DNA of 64,000 nucleotides from positions 30,009,033 to 30,073,032 of the forward strand of contig CM049309.1 of the NCBI GenBank assembly GCA_026874595.1. The letters are read 5' to 3'. The DNA is from Sipunculus nudus (lineage: Eukaryota; Annelida; Sipuncula; Golfingiida; Sipunculidae). Below are positions 1 through 12,322 of this stretch, one piece after another; positions within the stretch are counted from its first letter, which is position 1; each line of letters opens with the position of its first letter. Made by a program: the position numbers and the translations under genes. The notes under the pieces were generated by a model. That model ran no database searches. It was given only the letters and a program-made list of their open reading frames with translations, and was not told where the DNA came from.

Positions 1-912
1 AATTATGGAGATTGAATTGAGTCATTTTACCATATATGTTAGCTGTGTGATGCAGTTATATCTAGCCTGGCACCAGTTTATAAGCATCTATTACATCATG
101 CCACTAGACATTTAGATTTCAGGTTATATTTGGTTAATATTGACAAAAAATATTTTTGAAAGCCTTGAAAAATTTAGATTTATGATTAAAGTTATTCATC
201 ATACCAGGCAATGTTACAATCATGGATATTCAGCTCTCTGTGGCTATATAAAGACAACTATACGTTGATTATAAATTATTTGTATCCCTACTCAACTTAA
301 TTCAAGAATTTGCCATCAATGATATATATCTGTATTTTAATTTTGCATTCAGTATGGATCCATAATAATTTTACATATATTCCTGATTTCTTTTTTTAAT
401 AAAAAGTCAGCTGAAAAGCATTTTGTATTGGGAAAATAAATTTCAAAGTTATTTCAAGTAGGGACCAATTTTGTGTACAGATGGCAGCACTTGGTTTACC
501 ATTGGCAGATTGCCAGTGCCTTGATGTTGGCCATTGGCCAAGATGATGTCAGCGCTATAAATAGTTTTGGCACAGTGCCAGGATTGGAAGAAGTGCAGCC
601 AGGTATATGTCAAGAGTTCACTCAGTGCAGTAGCTGCATTCTATTTATAGTTTTGGCAGACTGCCAACTGTGTCAGATTATGCAAGAGGTCAAGAGTTCA
701 CTCAGTGCAGCCAGGTACAGGTCAAAAGTTTACTCAGTCTAGCCAGGTGCAGTAGCTTGAGGCAGCAATTTGTCACAGGTCACTCGGGGGCAACTGCCTT
801 ACTCACCTAAGCTTTGTCAGCCCAGTGCATCAAACTCTGGGGAAATTTGATGTATTGGACTGATACCTGTCTATGCTTCTTTGATGGTATTCTCATTTAC
901 AAGACAGGTGGT

Positions 913-3462
913 GCGGGTACTATGTTTTCAGTCGGACACCGACGCTGCAGCCATCGCCACATAGGACTCCGGAGAACTCCTCCATAACCATTGGGTAGAA
1001 TTTTTAAAATTTGGAATTATGATCAGTCACATGTGAACTGCTGCGCCCTCATTTTTGGTTGACCTCTGACCTTTCCTCTCTGCCCAGCGTCCATTTTTGC
1101 GTCTTTTTCCACACATAAACCCACATATCTCGGGAACCGTTTGACTGATAAGGCTAAAACTTTTGCACAAATGTAGCCCTTTGAAAGCTTTATAACATAC
1201 ACTAAAAATGGTGGCGCCACCTGCAACAATCATTGCACAGCGTCCATCTGTTCATCTGCCTTGGGATAAAAAAAAAACATATATCTGCATTGGTTGGACT
1301 CACCCACCTGAAATTTTGCATGTGTATACATCCTGGACAGCTTTCTTGATTTCATGCCAGGTGGCGCCACCTACATTCACGTTTTAGCTACAGACATCCA
1401 AGCTCATATCTCGGGAACTGTTTGACCAGTTGGGCCAAAATTTTGCATGTGTATAGATCTCCCATAGCTCTTTATCATACGCAAAACTGATGGTGCCACC
1501 TGTAAACATTTTTGCACAGCGTCCATCTGTTCATCTGCATCGGGATAAAATCACTCATATCTCAGCAGTGGTTTCACTTATCCACCTGATATTTTGCAGG
1601 TTTATATATCCTTGACAGCTTTCTTAATTTTATGACAGGTGGCGCAACCTACATTCATATTTCGCTGCTGACATTCAAGCTCATATCTCAGGAACCATTT
1701 GACCGATTTGGCAAAAATTTTGCATGTGTATAGATCTCACATAGCTCTTCATCATAGGCAAAACTGGTGGTGCCACCTGTAAACATTTTTGCACAGCGTC
1801 CATCTGTTCATCTGCATCTGGATAAAATCACTCATATCGCAGCAGTGGTTTCACTTATCCACCTGATATTTTGCAGGTTTATACATCCTTGACAGCTTTC
1901 TTAATTTTATGACAGGTGGCGCCACCTACATTCATATTTCGCTGCTGACATTCAAGCTCATATCTCAGGAACCATTTGACCAATTTGGCAAAAATTTATG
2001 TGTATAGATCTCACATAGCTCTTCATCATAGGCAAAACTGGTGGTGCCACCTGCAATCATTTTTGCACAGCATCCGTCTATTTGTTTGCCGTGGCATAAA
2101 ATCACTCATATCTCGGCAGTGGTTAGACATATCTGTCTAAAATTTTGCAGATTTATACATCTTGGATAGCTTTCTGGATTTTGTGGCAGGTGGCGCCACC
2201 TACATTTATGTATAACATGCAGACATTCAGACTTATATCTCAGGACTGGTTTGACATATCCCCCTGAAATTTTGCATGTGTATAGATCTCCCATAGCTCT
2301 TTATCATATGCAAAACTGGTGTCGCCACCTGCCACCATTTTTGCACAGCGTCCATCTGTTCATCTGCCTTGGGATAAAATCACTCATATCTCGGCAGTGG
2401 TTTGACTTATCCACCTGAAATTTTGCAGGTTCATACATCTTGGATAGCTTTCTGGACTTTGTGGCAGGTGGCGCCACCTACATTTATGTATACGCTGCAG
2501 ACATTCAGGCTTATATCTCAGGACTGGTTTGACATATCCCCCTGAAATTTTGCATGTGTATAGATTTCCAATAGCTTTTTATCATATGCAAAACTGGTGT
2601 CGCCACCTGCCACCATTTTTGCACAGCGTCCATCTGTTCATCTGCCTTGGGATAAAATCACTCATATCTCGGCAGTGGTTTGACTTATCCACCTGAAATT
2701 TTGCATGTGTATACATCCTTGACAGCTTTCTTGTTTTATGACAGGTGGCGCCACCTACATTCAAATTTACGCTGCAGACATTCAAGCTCATATCTCAGGA
2801 ACCATTTGACCGATTTGGCAAAAATTTTGCATGTTAATAGATTTCACATAGCTCTTAATCATACGCAAAACTGGTGGTGCCACCTGCAATCATTTTTGCA
2901 CAGCATCCGTCTGTTTGTTAGCCGTGGCATAAAATCACTCATATCCCGGCAGTGGTTTGACATATCTTTCTAAAATTTTGCAGGTTTATACATCTTGGAT
3001 AGCCTTCTGGATTTTGTGGCAGGTGGCGCCACCTACATTTATGTAGACGCTGCAGACATTCAGGCTTATATCTCAGGACTGGTTTGACATATCCCCCTGA
3101 AATTTTGCATGTGTATAGATCTCACATAGCTCTTTATCATACACAAAATTGGTGGCGCCACATGCCACCATTTTTGCATAGCACCCATTCTGTTTTTCTG
3201 CCATGGGCTAAAATCACTCATATCTCAGTACTGGTTTGACTTATCTGCCTAAAATTTTGCATGTTTATACATCTTGGACAGCTTTCTGTATTTTGGGGTA
3301 GAAGGCGCAACCTACATACGCATATCGGCTGCAGACATCCAGGCTATTATGCAACACACCTCACTCTATTTCCCCTTGCCACTCAATCCATGCCTCACTT
3401 CACCTTTCCTACTCTGATTTTGGCGGATACACGTAGTCGCTTGTTGACTACCCATATTCTAG
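913..3462 (+). mobile_element. Helitron-like family A, copy H1, with a nine-unit internal array
   Basis: The 3' end is canonical: the arms GTAGTCG and TGACTAC around CTTGT, then CCATATT and CTAG at 3459-3462, followed by T. The 5' terminal hairpin is lost; homology with intact copies begins near 913 (GCGGGTACTATG), where a deletion joined it to D sequence ending GGTGGTG. The interior is a tandem array with a period of about 280 bp: GCACAGCGTCCATCTG or variants at about 1236, 1517, 1795, 2065, 2346, 2626, 2906 and 3177. Each unit is a diverged dimer whose halves are separated by GGTGGCGCCACC. Confidence 0.75.
1210..3300 (+). repeat. Dimeric 280-bp tandem array with GGTGGCGCCACC at half-unit spacing
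   Basis: Exact copies of the 12-bp palindrome GGTGGCGCCACC are at 1210, 1360, 1915, 2189, 2467, 2743 and 3022. One- or two-base variants (GGTGGTGCCACC, GGTGTCGCCACC) fill the other half-unit positions about 130-150 bases away. The two half-units share CTCATATCTC, a GTTTGAC word, AATTTTGCA and TATA-ATC in the same order, so the 280-bp unit arose by duplication of a roughly 140-bp monomer. Confidence 0.85.
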
Positions 3463-3654
3463 TTTTTGTGTTGTGTGCACCCATGCCAGAATTGAAGCAG
3501 TGATGTTTGTTTTATTGTTTCTTGTTCTAAGTGTTTAGTACTTGCATTGTTCATATATGTTACACATGTTCTTGAAAAGTAATGGTCCAGCATTTAAGCA
3601 TTATACCTGGTGTAATCTCATTGCACAGGTTCGCATTAGGCCTGTAGGCCTTGT

Positions 3655-5770
3655 TTTTAAGAAACTATCAAGCTGATTGGTTTAAACTTTACAAGAATTA
3701 TTCCATGGTAGGGTTCTGCCAGTTTTATAAGAATAGTTTGGGTAAATACAGCTTTTAAAAAAGCAGTGAAGCCAATTGAAAATGTTTTTCTGTGTTTGAA
3801 AACAGATTTGAGAACATGCCGAGTTGCAGCAGCCAAGTCAAGAGGTCACTCAGTACAAACAGGTGGGGTCTAGACATCACCATGGCAACTGATCTGGCTC
3901 TGGCGGGTGTCTAGACGTCTAGACACAATGTCTGGATGCAGAATTCACAGATTATTGGAAATATATCTTTCAACTGTTTGAAAAAACTTGGTTTGCATTT
4001 TAAGCAAATCAGGTTTATCATCAGGTCACATGTGAACTGCTGCGCCCTCATTTTTGGTTGACCTCTGACCTTTCCTCGCTGCCTAGCGCCCATTTGTGCG
4101 TCTGTTTCCACACATAAATCCACATATTTTGGGAACCTTTTGACCGATTGGGCCAAAATTTTGCATGTGTATAGATCTCAAATAGCTCTTCATCATAGGC
4201 AAAACCACCTGCAACCACTTATGCACAGCGTCCATCTGTTCATCTGCCTTGGGATAAATCACTCATATCTCAGCAGTGGTTTGACTTATCCACCTAAAAT
4301 TTTGCAGGTTTATACATCCTGCACAGCTTTCTCAATTTTATAATAGGTGGCACCACCTACATTCAGGTTTACTCTGCAGACATCCAAGCTCATATCTCAG
4401 GAACCGTTTGTCCTATTGGGCCAAAATTCTGCATGTGTATAGATCTCACATAGCTCTTCATCATAAGCAATACTGGTGGCGCCATCTGCAACCATTTATG
4501 CACAGCGTCCATCTGTTCATCTGCCTTGGGTTAAAATTACTCATATATCAGCAGTGGTTTGACTTTCCCACCTGAAATTTTGCAGGTTTATACATCCTGG
4601 ACGCTTTCTCGATTTTATGACAGGCGGCACCACCTTCATTTACGTTTACTCTGCAGACATCCAAGCTCATATCTCGGGAACAGTTTGACCTATTGGGCCA
4701 ATATTTTGCATGTGTATAGATCTCACAGAGCTATTCATCATAGCCAAAACTGGTTGCACCACCTGCAACCACTTATACACAGTGTCCATCTGTTCATCTA
4801 CCTTGGGATAAAATCACTCATATCTCAGTAGTGGTTTTACTTATTCACCTGAAATTTTGCAGGTTTATACATCCTGGACAGCTTTCTAGATTTTATGACA
4901 CTAGCACCACCTACATTCAGGTTTACTCTGCAGACATCCAAGCTCATATCTCGGGAACTGTTTGACAGTTGTGTATAGATCTGACATAGCTCTTCATCAT
5001 AGTCAAAACTGGTGGCGCCACCTGCAACCATTTATGCACAGCGTCCACCTGTTCATCTGCCATGGGATAAAATCACTCATATCTCAGCAGTGGTTTGACT
5101 TGTCCACCTGATATTTTGCAGATTAATACTTCCTGGACAGCTTTCTAGATTTTATTACACTAGCACCACCTACATTCAGGTTTACTCTGCAGACATCCAA
5201 GCTCATATCTTGGGAACTTTTTGACCGATTGGGCCAAAATTTTGCTTGTGTATAGATCTCACATAGCTTTTCATCATAGGCAAAACTGGTGGCGCCATCT
5301 GCAACCATTTATGCACAGAATCCATCTGTTCATCTGCCTTGGGATAAAATCATTCATATCTTAGCAGTGGTTTGACTTTTCCACCTGAAATTTTGTAGGT
5401 TTATATATCCTGGACAGCTTTCTCGATTTTATGACAGGTGGCACCACCTTCATTCATGTTTACGTTGCAGACATCCATGCTAATATGCATCACACTTCAC
5501 TCTATTCCCCTTGCCACTTAATCCATGCCTCACTTCACCAATACCACTCTGATTTCTGCAGATACACATAGTCGCTTGTCAACTACCCATATTCTAGTTT
5601 TAAAATGTCCTAGTCTGGAACTTGCAGGTCTGAAACTTCCATTTTGCTGAAATCATAATGACTAAGGTAGATATGCAGGACTTAAGAGGATCAATATTAA
5701 ATTTTAAAAATAAACCTCCATTCTTATTCCCAAACTTTGCACAGGTTCGCATTAGGCCTGTAGGCCTTGT
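3655..5770 (+). mobile_element. Second D-family copy (subfamily D'), 3' part, hosting Helitron A copy H2
   Basis: After the first D terminus the sequence is again D interior (AAGAAACTATCAAGCTGATT). It ends with CACAGGTTCGC, the AGGCCTGTAGGCCT hairpin and CCTTGT at 5765-5770. The first D copy therefore appears to be inserted within this one. It carries the 20-bp palindrome GTGTCTAGACGTCTAGACAC at 3907-3926. No coding potential was recognised. Confidence 0.6.
4024..5597 (+). mobile_element. Helitron-like family A, copy H2, 5'-truncated
   Basis: It begins inside the family A sequence at GGTCACATGTGAACTGC, runs through about five 280-bp dimeric units, and ends with the 3' hairpin (GTAGTCGCTTGTCAACTAC) and CTAG at 5594-5597. 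The same truncated 5' edge and the same flank occur in copy H4 at 22908-23658, so both probably descend from one composite element. Confidence 0.7.
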
Positions 5771-6996
5771 AAATTATTCTGAGGGGTACTCACTACAAAG
5801 GATATGGGTAACATAGACCTAATTTCATGTTTTTACAGAGAATTTTTATTGACCTCCCTTGATGCAAAGTTAGAAGAATCCAGGTCCAGCGGTTACGATT
5901 TGTGCCCTGTTAACAGATGACAGCCCCTTTGAAAGTCTAAAAAATAAAGAAAAAAATGCGTAAAAATTTGAAAAACTACAGGTGGTGCCACCAGTTTGCA
6001 GGAACTGATGGAACATCCCATGATCAATATTCATGCAAAGAATCATTGTGATCAATGCAGTAGATATTCAGATACTTGACCTTTTGTATCAAATTTTGCA
6101 TTATTCTGGGGGGTACTTCGGAGCCCCATAGCTCAAAGGATATGGGTAACAGAGACCTAATTTCAGGTTTTCAAGGAGATTTTTCATGGACCACCCTGGA
6201 TATTAAGATTGAAGATTCCAGGTGCAGTGGTTACGATTTGGGCCCTGTTAACAGATGACAGTTTCATTGCAGGTCTGAAAAAAAAGAGAAAAAAATTCGT
6301 AAAAGTTGGAAAAAATTCAGATGGCGCCACCTGTCTGCAGGAATTGATGTAACACCCCATGATCAATATTCATGCAAAGAATCATTGTGATCAATGCAGT
6401 AGTTATTCAGATACTTGAGCTTTTGTATCAAATTTTGCATTATTCTGGGGGGGTACTTCGGAGCCCCATAGCTCAAAGGATATGGGTAACAGAGACCAAA
6501 TTTCAGGTTTTCAAGGAGATTTTTCATGGACCACCCTGGATATTAATTTTGAAGATTCCAGGTCCAGTGGTTAGGATTTGTGCCCTGTTAACAGATGACA
6601 GTTTTATTGCAGGTCTGAAATAAATAGAAAAAAATTCGTAAAAATTGGAAAAATACAGGTGGCGCAACCAGTCTGCAGGAATTGATGGAACATCCCATGA
6701 TCAATATTCATGCACAGAATCATGGTCATCAATGCAGTAGTTATTCAGATACTTGACCTTTTGTATAAAATTTTGCATTATTCTGGGGGGTACTTCGGAG
6801 CCCCATAGCTCGAAGGATATGGGTAACAGAGACCTAATTTCAGGTTTCCAAGGAGATTTTTCATGGACCTCCCTGGATGTCAAGTTTGAAGATTCCAGGT
6901 CCAGCGGTTACGATTTGTGCCCTGTTAACGGACGGACGACGGACAAAGTGTGATCCCTATAGCTCAGATGACTTTCAGTCAGCGGAGCTTAAAAAC
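5771..6996 (-). mobile_element. Family F element: four tandem units of about 338 bp with an E-type terminus
   Basis: GGATATGGGTAACA recurs at about 5800, 6138, 6478 and 6814, a period of 336-340 bp. Each unit also carries one degenerate GGTGGCGCCACC (about 5986, 6321, 6658). The right end has GGACGGACGACGGAC (6927-6945), then AGCTCAGATGACT and AGTCAGCGGAGCT arms forming a terminal hairpin, then TTAAAA. This tandem core plus ACGG-type microsatellite plus hairpin layout resembles what I recall of 'pearl' elements in bivalves. Short open frames here are repeat copies of one another and are not considered genes. Confidence 0.65.
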
Positions 6997-7145
6997 AGGA
7001 ATTCTGTTGTTAAAATAGGAAAAAATAGGAACATTTTTGTATACAAGGCCTTAGTGCATCCTTAACAGTCATTCTAGTTCACCAAAATAACCTTTTAATT
7101 GTTATACAACACTCTTAGGTGCTTACAACTGGGTGGGGGCTATTT

Positions 7146-10100
7146 TTTAGCGAACCTGCGAGCTTATGTGATGGCGTGGCGTTGTCCATCCGCCGTCAGT
7201 GGCTGGCTGTCCGCCGTCCATGGCTGTAAGTCAGAAACCATCGGAGCTAGCAGCTCCAAATTACATGTAAGAATTAGTCACATGTGAAACTTGGTGCCCT
7301 AGAGCTTATTATTGAGTATCTGCATTAATTTAGATTTTATAGAGAAAAAGCTTAAAAAACCTTTAAAAATCTTCTTCTCTGAAACTGTTCAGCCAAATTG
7401 TCCAATATTTCAATCTCTCTCACGTAAGTTCAAATGGTTCCAGTTCGGTGATTTTTTACCAAGTTATAGGAAGTTGAACTTAGTCATTTGCATGCTAACA
7501 TTACAATCTCAGAAATGGCTAGAGCTATCATTGTCAAATTTTATGTTAATGTTGGTCACTTGAGTCATATCTGAAATTGAGATATTGGTGGCGCCACCTG
7601 CATTGGTCTTTTTGTATGAGGGTCAATGGTGCCCAAAGCATACAGAGGGCTACAAAAAAACTTCTTGCGTAAAGCCAAATTGTTTAATATTGTACAGAAA
7701 TGCTCCTTGGGTAGTGCTTTCTTAAGTTTTTCAAATTGTCTCTGTTCATTGACTTTTGGCCAAGTTATGGGAAGCTGAATATAGTCAAATGTTATAGCAG
7801 CCCATATCTGCTCAGGGGCTACAAACTGTCCAGCCAAATTGTCCAATATTTCACAGAAATGATCCCTAGAACATTCTCTAGCAAATTTGTTTGAATGGCT
7901 CTAGTTTGGTTATTTTTGGCCGAGTTACAGGAGGTTTAACTTAGTCATCTGTGCAAAAAAAAATACTAAACTTAAAATCTCAGAAACAGCTGGAGCTGTC
8001 ATCACCAAATTTTATGCCAATGTTTGTCAAGAGTCATATATGAACTTGAGGTGTTCGTGACGCAACCTACATTGATCTGATTTTTACAAGCAAAAATGTA
8101 AGTTTAGACTCTTCTAGCTTATACACTGTTTTTTTTAAGAAACTGTTAAGCTGATTGGTTTAAACTTTACAAGAGTTGTTCTGTGGTATTGTTCTGTCAG
8201 TTTTATAAGAATACACTGGGTAAATACAGCTTAAAAAAAAAACAAGTGTAGCCAATTGAAAAAGGCTTCCAGTGTTTAAAAACAGATTTGGCAGCATGGC
8301 AAGTTTCAACATGTCAAGTCAAGAGGTCAATCAGTGCACCCTGGTGAAGTCCAGACATCACCATGGCATCTGACCTAGTTCTGTCTAGACACATCATCTA
8401 GACATCTAGAACCTGCCAACGGTGTCAGATTTTACAATAGGTCAAGTTACACTCTGTATATATAAATAACTTTGGCAGACTGCCAAACATTTCAGATTTG
8501 CCAACAGGCCAACTTTCATTCTGTTAGAGCCAGTGGTAAGTTTCAGTCTGTAAGAGCCAGTGGTGCGGTTACATGTGGCACATTAGGTACCCTTGACCTG
8601 GGGGAAAGCTGAGCCTCTATTGCCTAGATGCATGAATACGTGTGACTCAATACCAAGGCTATCAGAGGAACTTGTTCTTAGATTTTTTAGGGAAAAAGCT
8701 AAAAAACATTTTAAAATTGTCTTCTCCGAAACTATGCTGCCAAATTGTCCGTTAATCTGTCCCAGTATCTCTCCCTGGCAAAAAGTACATATCCGAAATA
8801 TCCTGACGGATACACGTAGTCGCTTGTTGACTACCCATATTCTAGTTTTTGTGTTGTGTGCACCCATGCCAGAATTGAAGCAGTGATGTTTGTTTTATTG
8901 TTTCTTGTTCTAAGTGTTTAGTACTTGCATTGTTCATATATGTTACACATGTTCTTGAAAAGTAATGGTCCAGCATTTAAGCATTATACCTGGTGTAATC
9001 TCATTGCACAGGTTCGCATTAGGCCTGTAGGCCTTGTTTTTAAGAAACTATCAAGCTGATTGGTTTAAACTTTACAAGAATTATTCCATGGTAGGGTTCT
9101 GCCAGTTTTATAAGAATAGTTTGGGTAAATACAGCTTTTAAAAAAGCAGTGAAGCCAATTGAAAATGTTTTTCTGTGTTTGAAAACAGATTTGAGAACAT
9201 GCCGAGTTGCAGCAGCCAAGTCAAGAGGTCACTCAGTACAAACAGGTGGGGTCTAGACATCACCATGGCAACTGATCTGGCTCTGGCGGGTGTCTAGACG
9301 TCTAGACACAATGTCTGGATGCAGAATTCACAGATTATTGGAAATATATCTTTCAACTGTTTGAAAAAACTTGGTTTGCATTTTAAGCAAATCAGGTTTA
9401 TCATCAGGTCACATGTGAACTGCTGCGCCCTCATTTTTGGTTGACCTCTGACCTTTCCTCGCTGCCTAGCGCCCATTTGTGCGTCTGTTTCCACACATAA
9501 ATCCACATATTTTGGGAACCTTTTGACCGATTGGGCCAAAATTTTGCATGTGTATAGATCTCAAATAGCTCTTCATCATAGGCAAAACCACCTGCAACCA
9601 CTTATGCACAGCGTCCATCTGTTCATCTGCCTTGGGATAAATCACTCATATCTCAGCAGTGGTTTGACTTATCCACCTAAAATTTTGCAGGTTTATACAT
9701 CCTGCACAGCTTTCTCAATTTTATAATAGGTGGCACCACCTACATTCAGGTTTACTCTGCAGACATCCAAGCTCATATCTCAGGAACCGTTTGTCCTATT
9801 GGGCCAAAATTCTGCATGTGTATAGATCTCACATAGCTCTTCATCATAAGCAATACTGGTGGCGCCATCTGCAACCATTTATGCACAGCGTCCATCTGTT
9901 CATCTGCCTTGGGTTAAAATTACTCATATATCAGCAGTGGTTTGACTTTCCCACCTGAAATTTTGCAGGTTTATACATCCTGGACGCTTTCTCGATTTTA
10001 TGACAGGCGGCACCACCTTCATTTACGTTTACTCTGCAGACATCCAAGCTCATATCTCGGGAACAGTTTGACCTATTGGGCCAATATTTTGCATGTGTAT

Positions 10101-11774
10101 AGATCTCACAGAGCTATTCATCATAGCCAAAACTGGTTGCACCACCTGCAACCACTTATACACAGTGTCCATCTGTTCATCTACCTTGGGATAAAATCAC
10201 TCATATCTCAGTAGTGGTTTTACTTATTCACCTGAAATTTTGCAGGTTTATACATCCTGGACAGCTTTCTAGATTTTATGACACTAGCACCACCTACATT
10301 CAGGTTTACTCTGCAGACATCCAAGCTCATATCTCGGGAACTGTTTGACAGTTGTGTATAGATCTGACATAGCTCTTCATCATAGTCAAAACTGGTGGCG
10401 CCACCTGCATTGGTCTTTTTGTATGAGGGTCAATGGTGCCCAAAGCATACAGAGGGCTACAAAAAAACTTCTTGCGTAAAGCCAAATTGTTTAATATTGT
10501 ACAGAAATGCTCCTTGGGTAGTGCTTTCTTAAGTTTTTCAAATTGTCTCTGTTCATTGACTTTTGGCCAAGTTATGGGAAGCTGAATATAGTCAAATGTT
10601 ATAGCAGCCCATATCTGCTCAGGGGCTACAAACTGTCCAGCCAAATTGTCCAATATTTCACAGAAATGATCCCTAGAACATTCTCTAGCAAATTTGTTTG
10701 AATGGCTCTAGTTTGGTTATTTTTGGCCGAGTTACAGGAGGTTTAACTTAGTCATCTGTGCAAAAAAAAATACTAAACTTAAAATCTCAGAAACAGCTGG
10801 AGCTGTCATCACCAAATTTTATGCCAATGTTTGTCAAGAGTCATATATGAACTTGAGGTGTTCGTGACGCAACCTACATTGATCTGATTTTTACAAGCAA
10901 AAATGTAAGTTTAGACTCTTCTAGCTTATACACTGTTTTTTTTAAGAAACTGTTAAGCTGATTGGTTTAAACTTTACAAGAGTTGTTCTGTGGTATTGTT
11001 CTGTCAGTTTTATAAGAATACACTGGGTAAATACAGCTTAAAAAAAAAACAAGTGTAGCCAATTGAAAAAGGCTTCCAGTGTTTAAAAACAGATTTGGCA
11101 GCATGGCAAGTTTCAACATGTCAAGTCAAGAGGTCAATCAGTGCACCCTGGTGAAGTCCAGACATCACCATGGCATCTGACCTAGTTCTGTCTAGACACA
11201 TCATCTAGACATCTAGAACCTGCCAACGGTGTCAGATTTTACAATAGGTCAAGTTACACTCTGTATATATAAATAACTTTGGCAGACTGCCAAACATTTC
11301 AGATTTGCCAACAGGCCAACTTTCATTCTGTTAGAGCCAGTGGTAAGTTTCAGTCTGTAAGAGCCAGTGGTGCGGTTACATGTGGCACATTAGGTACCCT
11401 TGACCTGGGGGAAAGCTGAGCCTCTATTGCCTAGATGCATGAATACGTGTGACTCAATACCAAGGCTATCAGAGGAACTTGTTCTTAGATTTTTTAGGGA
11501 AAAAGCTAAAAAACATTTTAAAATTGTCTTCTCCGAAACTATGCTGCCAAATTGTCCGTTAATCTGTCCCAGTATCTCTCCCTGGCAAAAAGTACATATC
11601 CGAAATATCCTGACTGATACATCCTAGTTTTAAAATGTCCTAGTCCGAAACGTGGCTGATATCATAATGACTAAGGTAGATATGCAGGACATGAGAGGAT
11701 CCATATTAACTTTTAAATATAAACTTTCATACTCCCAAACTTTGCACAGGTTCACATTAAGCCTGTAGGCCTTT
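7146..11774 (+). mobile_element. Family D' element, both ends present, inflated by the duplicated block
   Basis: The 5' end TTTAGCGAACCTGCGAGCTT starts at 7146; a GTCC/GCCGTC-rich microsatellite remnant follows. The 3' end (CACAGGTTCACATTA, then AGCCTGTAGGCCTT) is at about 11745-11774. Removing the duplicated block 8808-11614 leaves about 1.8 kb, the expected length of this family (compare 22735-24602). The D interior words AAATTTTATG and GATTTTTGGC-GAGTTA are repeated in all copies. Confidence 0.65.
8808..11614 (+). repeat. Duplicated block: copy of 3424-5026 joined to copy of 7586-8807
   Basis: 8807-10409 repeats 3424-5026 (offset 5383), and 10393-11614 repeats 7586-8807 (offset 2807). Every stretch I compared was identical. 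The block is best read as a tandem copy of 3424-8807 that has lost the equivalent of 5027-7602. The deletion joint lies in a 17-bp word shared by both sides, TGGTGGCGCCACCTGCA (10393-10409). The duplication joint at 8807 has at most one base of homology. An assembly artefact from two haplotypes is possible. Confidence 0.9.
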
Positions 11775-12322
11775 TTTCCTTCTTTCTGGAAGGATTTTTT
11801 CTCTTAATTGTGACCAAAAAATAAGCACATTTTCTTCCCTGTTGTAAAGGTTTGGTCATTATATATGTATATGCATAGCTGATTTCAAGTCTTCCTACAT
11901 ATATACATCTCTCAGGTGCACCAATTGGGAACATACAGTAGGTCTAACATCTATTAATATGCTCCAGGACTTCCTTTTGCTTCCAGCAATATGACAACAT
12001 CGTGTTATGTAGGGGAAGGCCTTTGGGGGTGTCCCATATTGAGTTGGGGGGGGGGGGGGGGTGGATCAAAATATGCAATCAAAAATGAGCAAATTTTTGG
12101 GCCTCCAAAATGAGAACCTGCATTCTTATGATAGTATGTTAAAAAATACACTTTCCTGAACTTGTGAGTAGCTAATTTCATATTTTGATTTACCAATTGT
12201 TGAAGGATTTTGTGTTAAAATAACCTTATCATTTGTTTAAAGTCAAAGATCCAAATCTGTCACTAGACTTATATTATTGTATTTTAGGATTTAGCTAAAG
12301 AGTTAAACTATTGTTAAAGTTA
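11775..12322. other. Unassigned AT-rich spacer with a G16 tract
   Basis: No gene or clear repeat end is visible. There is a pure G run at 12046-12061. Nothing else stands out. Confidence 0.4.

Larger units (their letters stand above)
1..3654 (+). mobile_element. Family D (Helentron-like) copy, 3' end intact, hosting Helitron A copy H1
   Basis: The right end has the D 3' terminus: CACAGGTTCGC (3624-3634), the hairpin AGGCCTGTAGGCCT (3638-3651), then TTGT. The left end lies beyond the window. Bases 1-910 are the reverse complement, with divergence, of about 26950-27830, which is the same part of another D copy, giving an 0.8-kb inverted repeat 26 kb apart. Positions 480-830 carry D-specific CTCAGTGCAG and CTATAAATAG words. 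Family A copy H1 interrupts the element. I see no coding sequence. Confidence 0.7.

Noticed and set aside
7565-7846. 93-codon open frame repeated at 10327-10653
   Set aside because: The repetition is due to the segmental duplication; the sequence is D-element interior with no domain.
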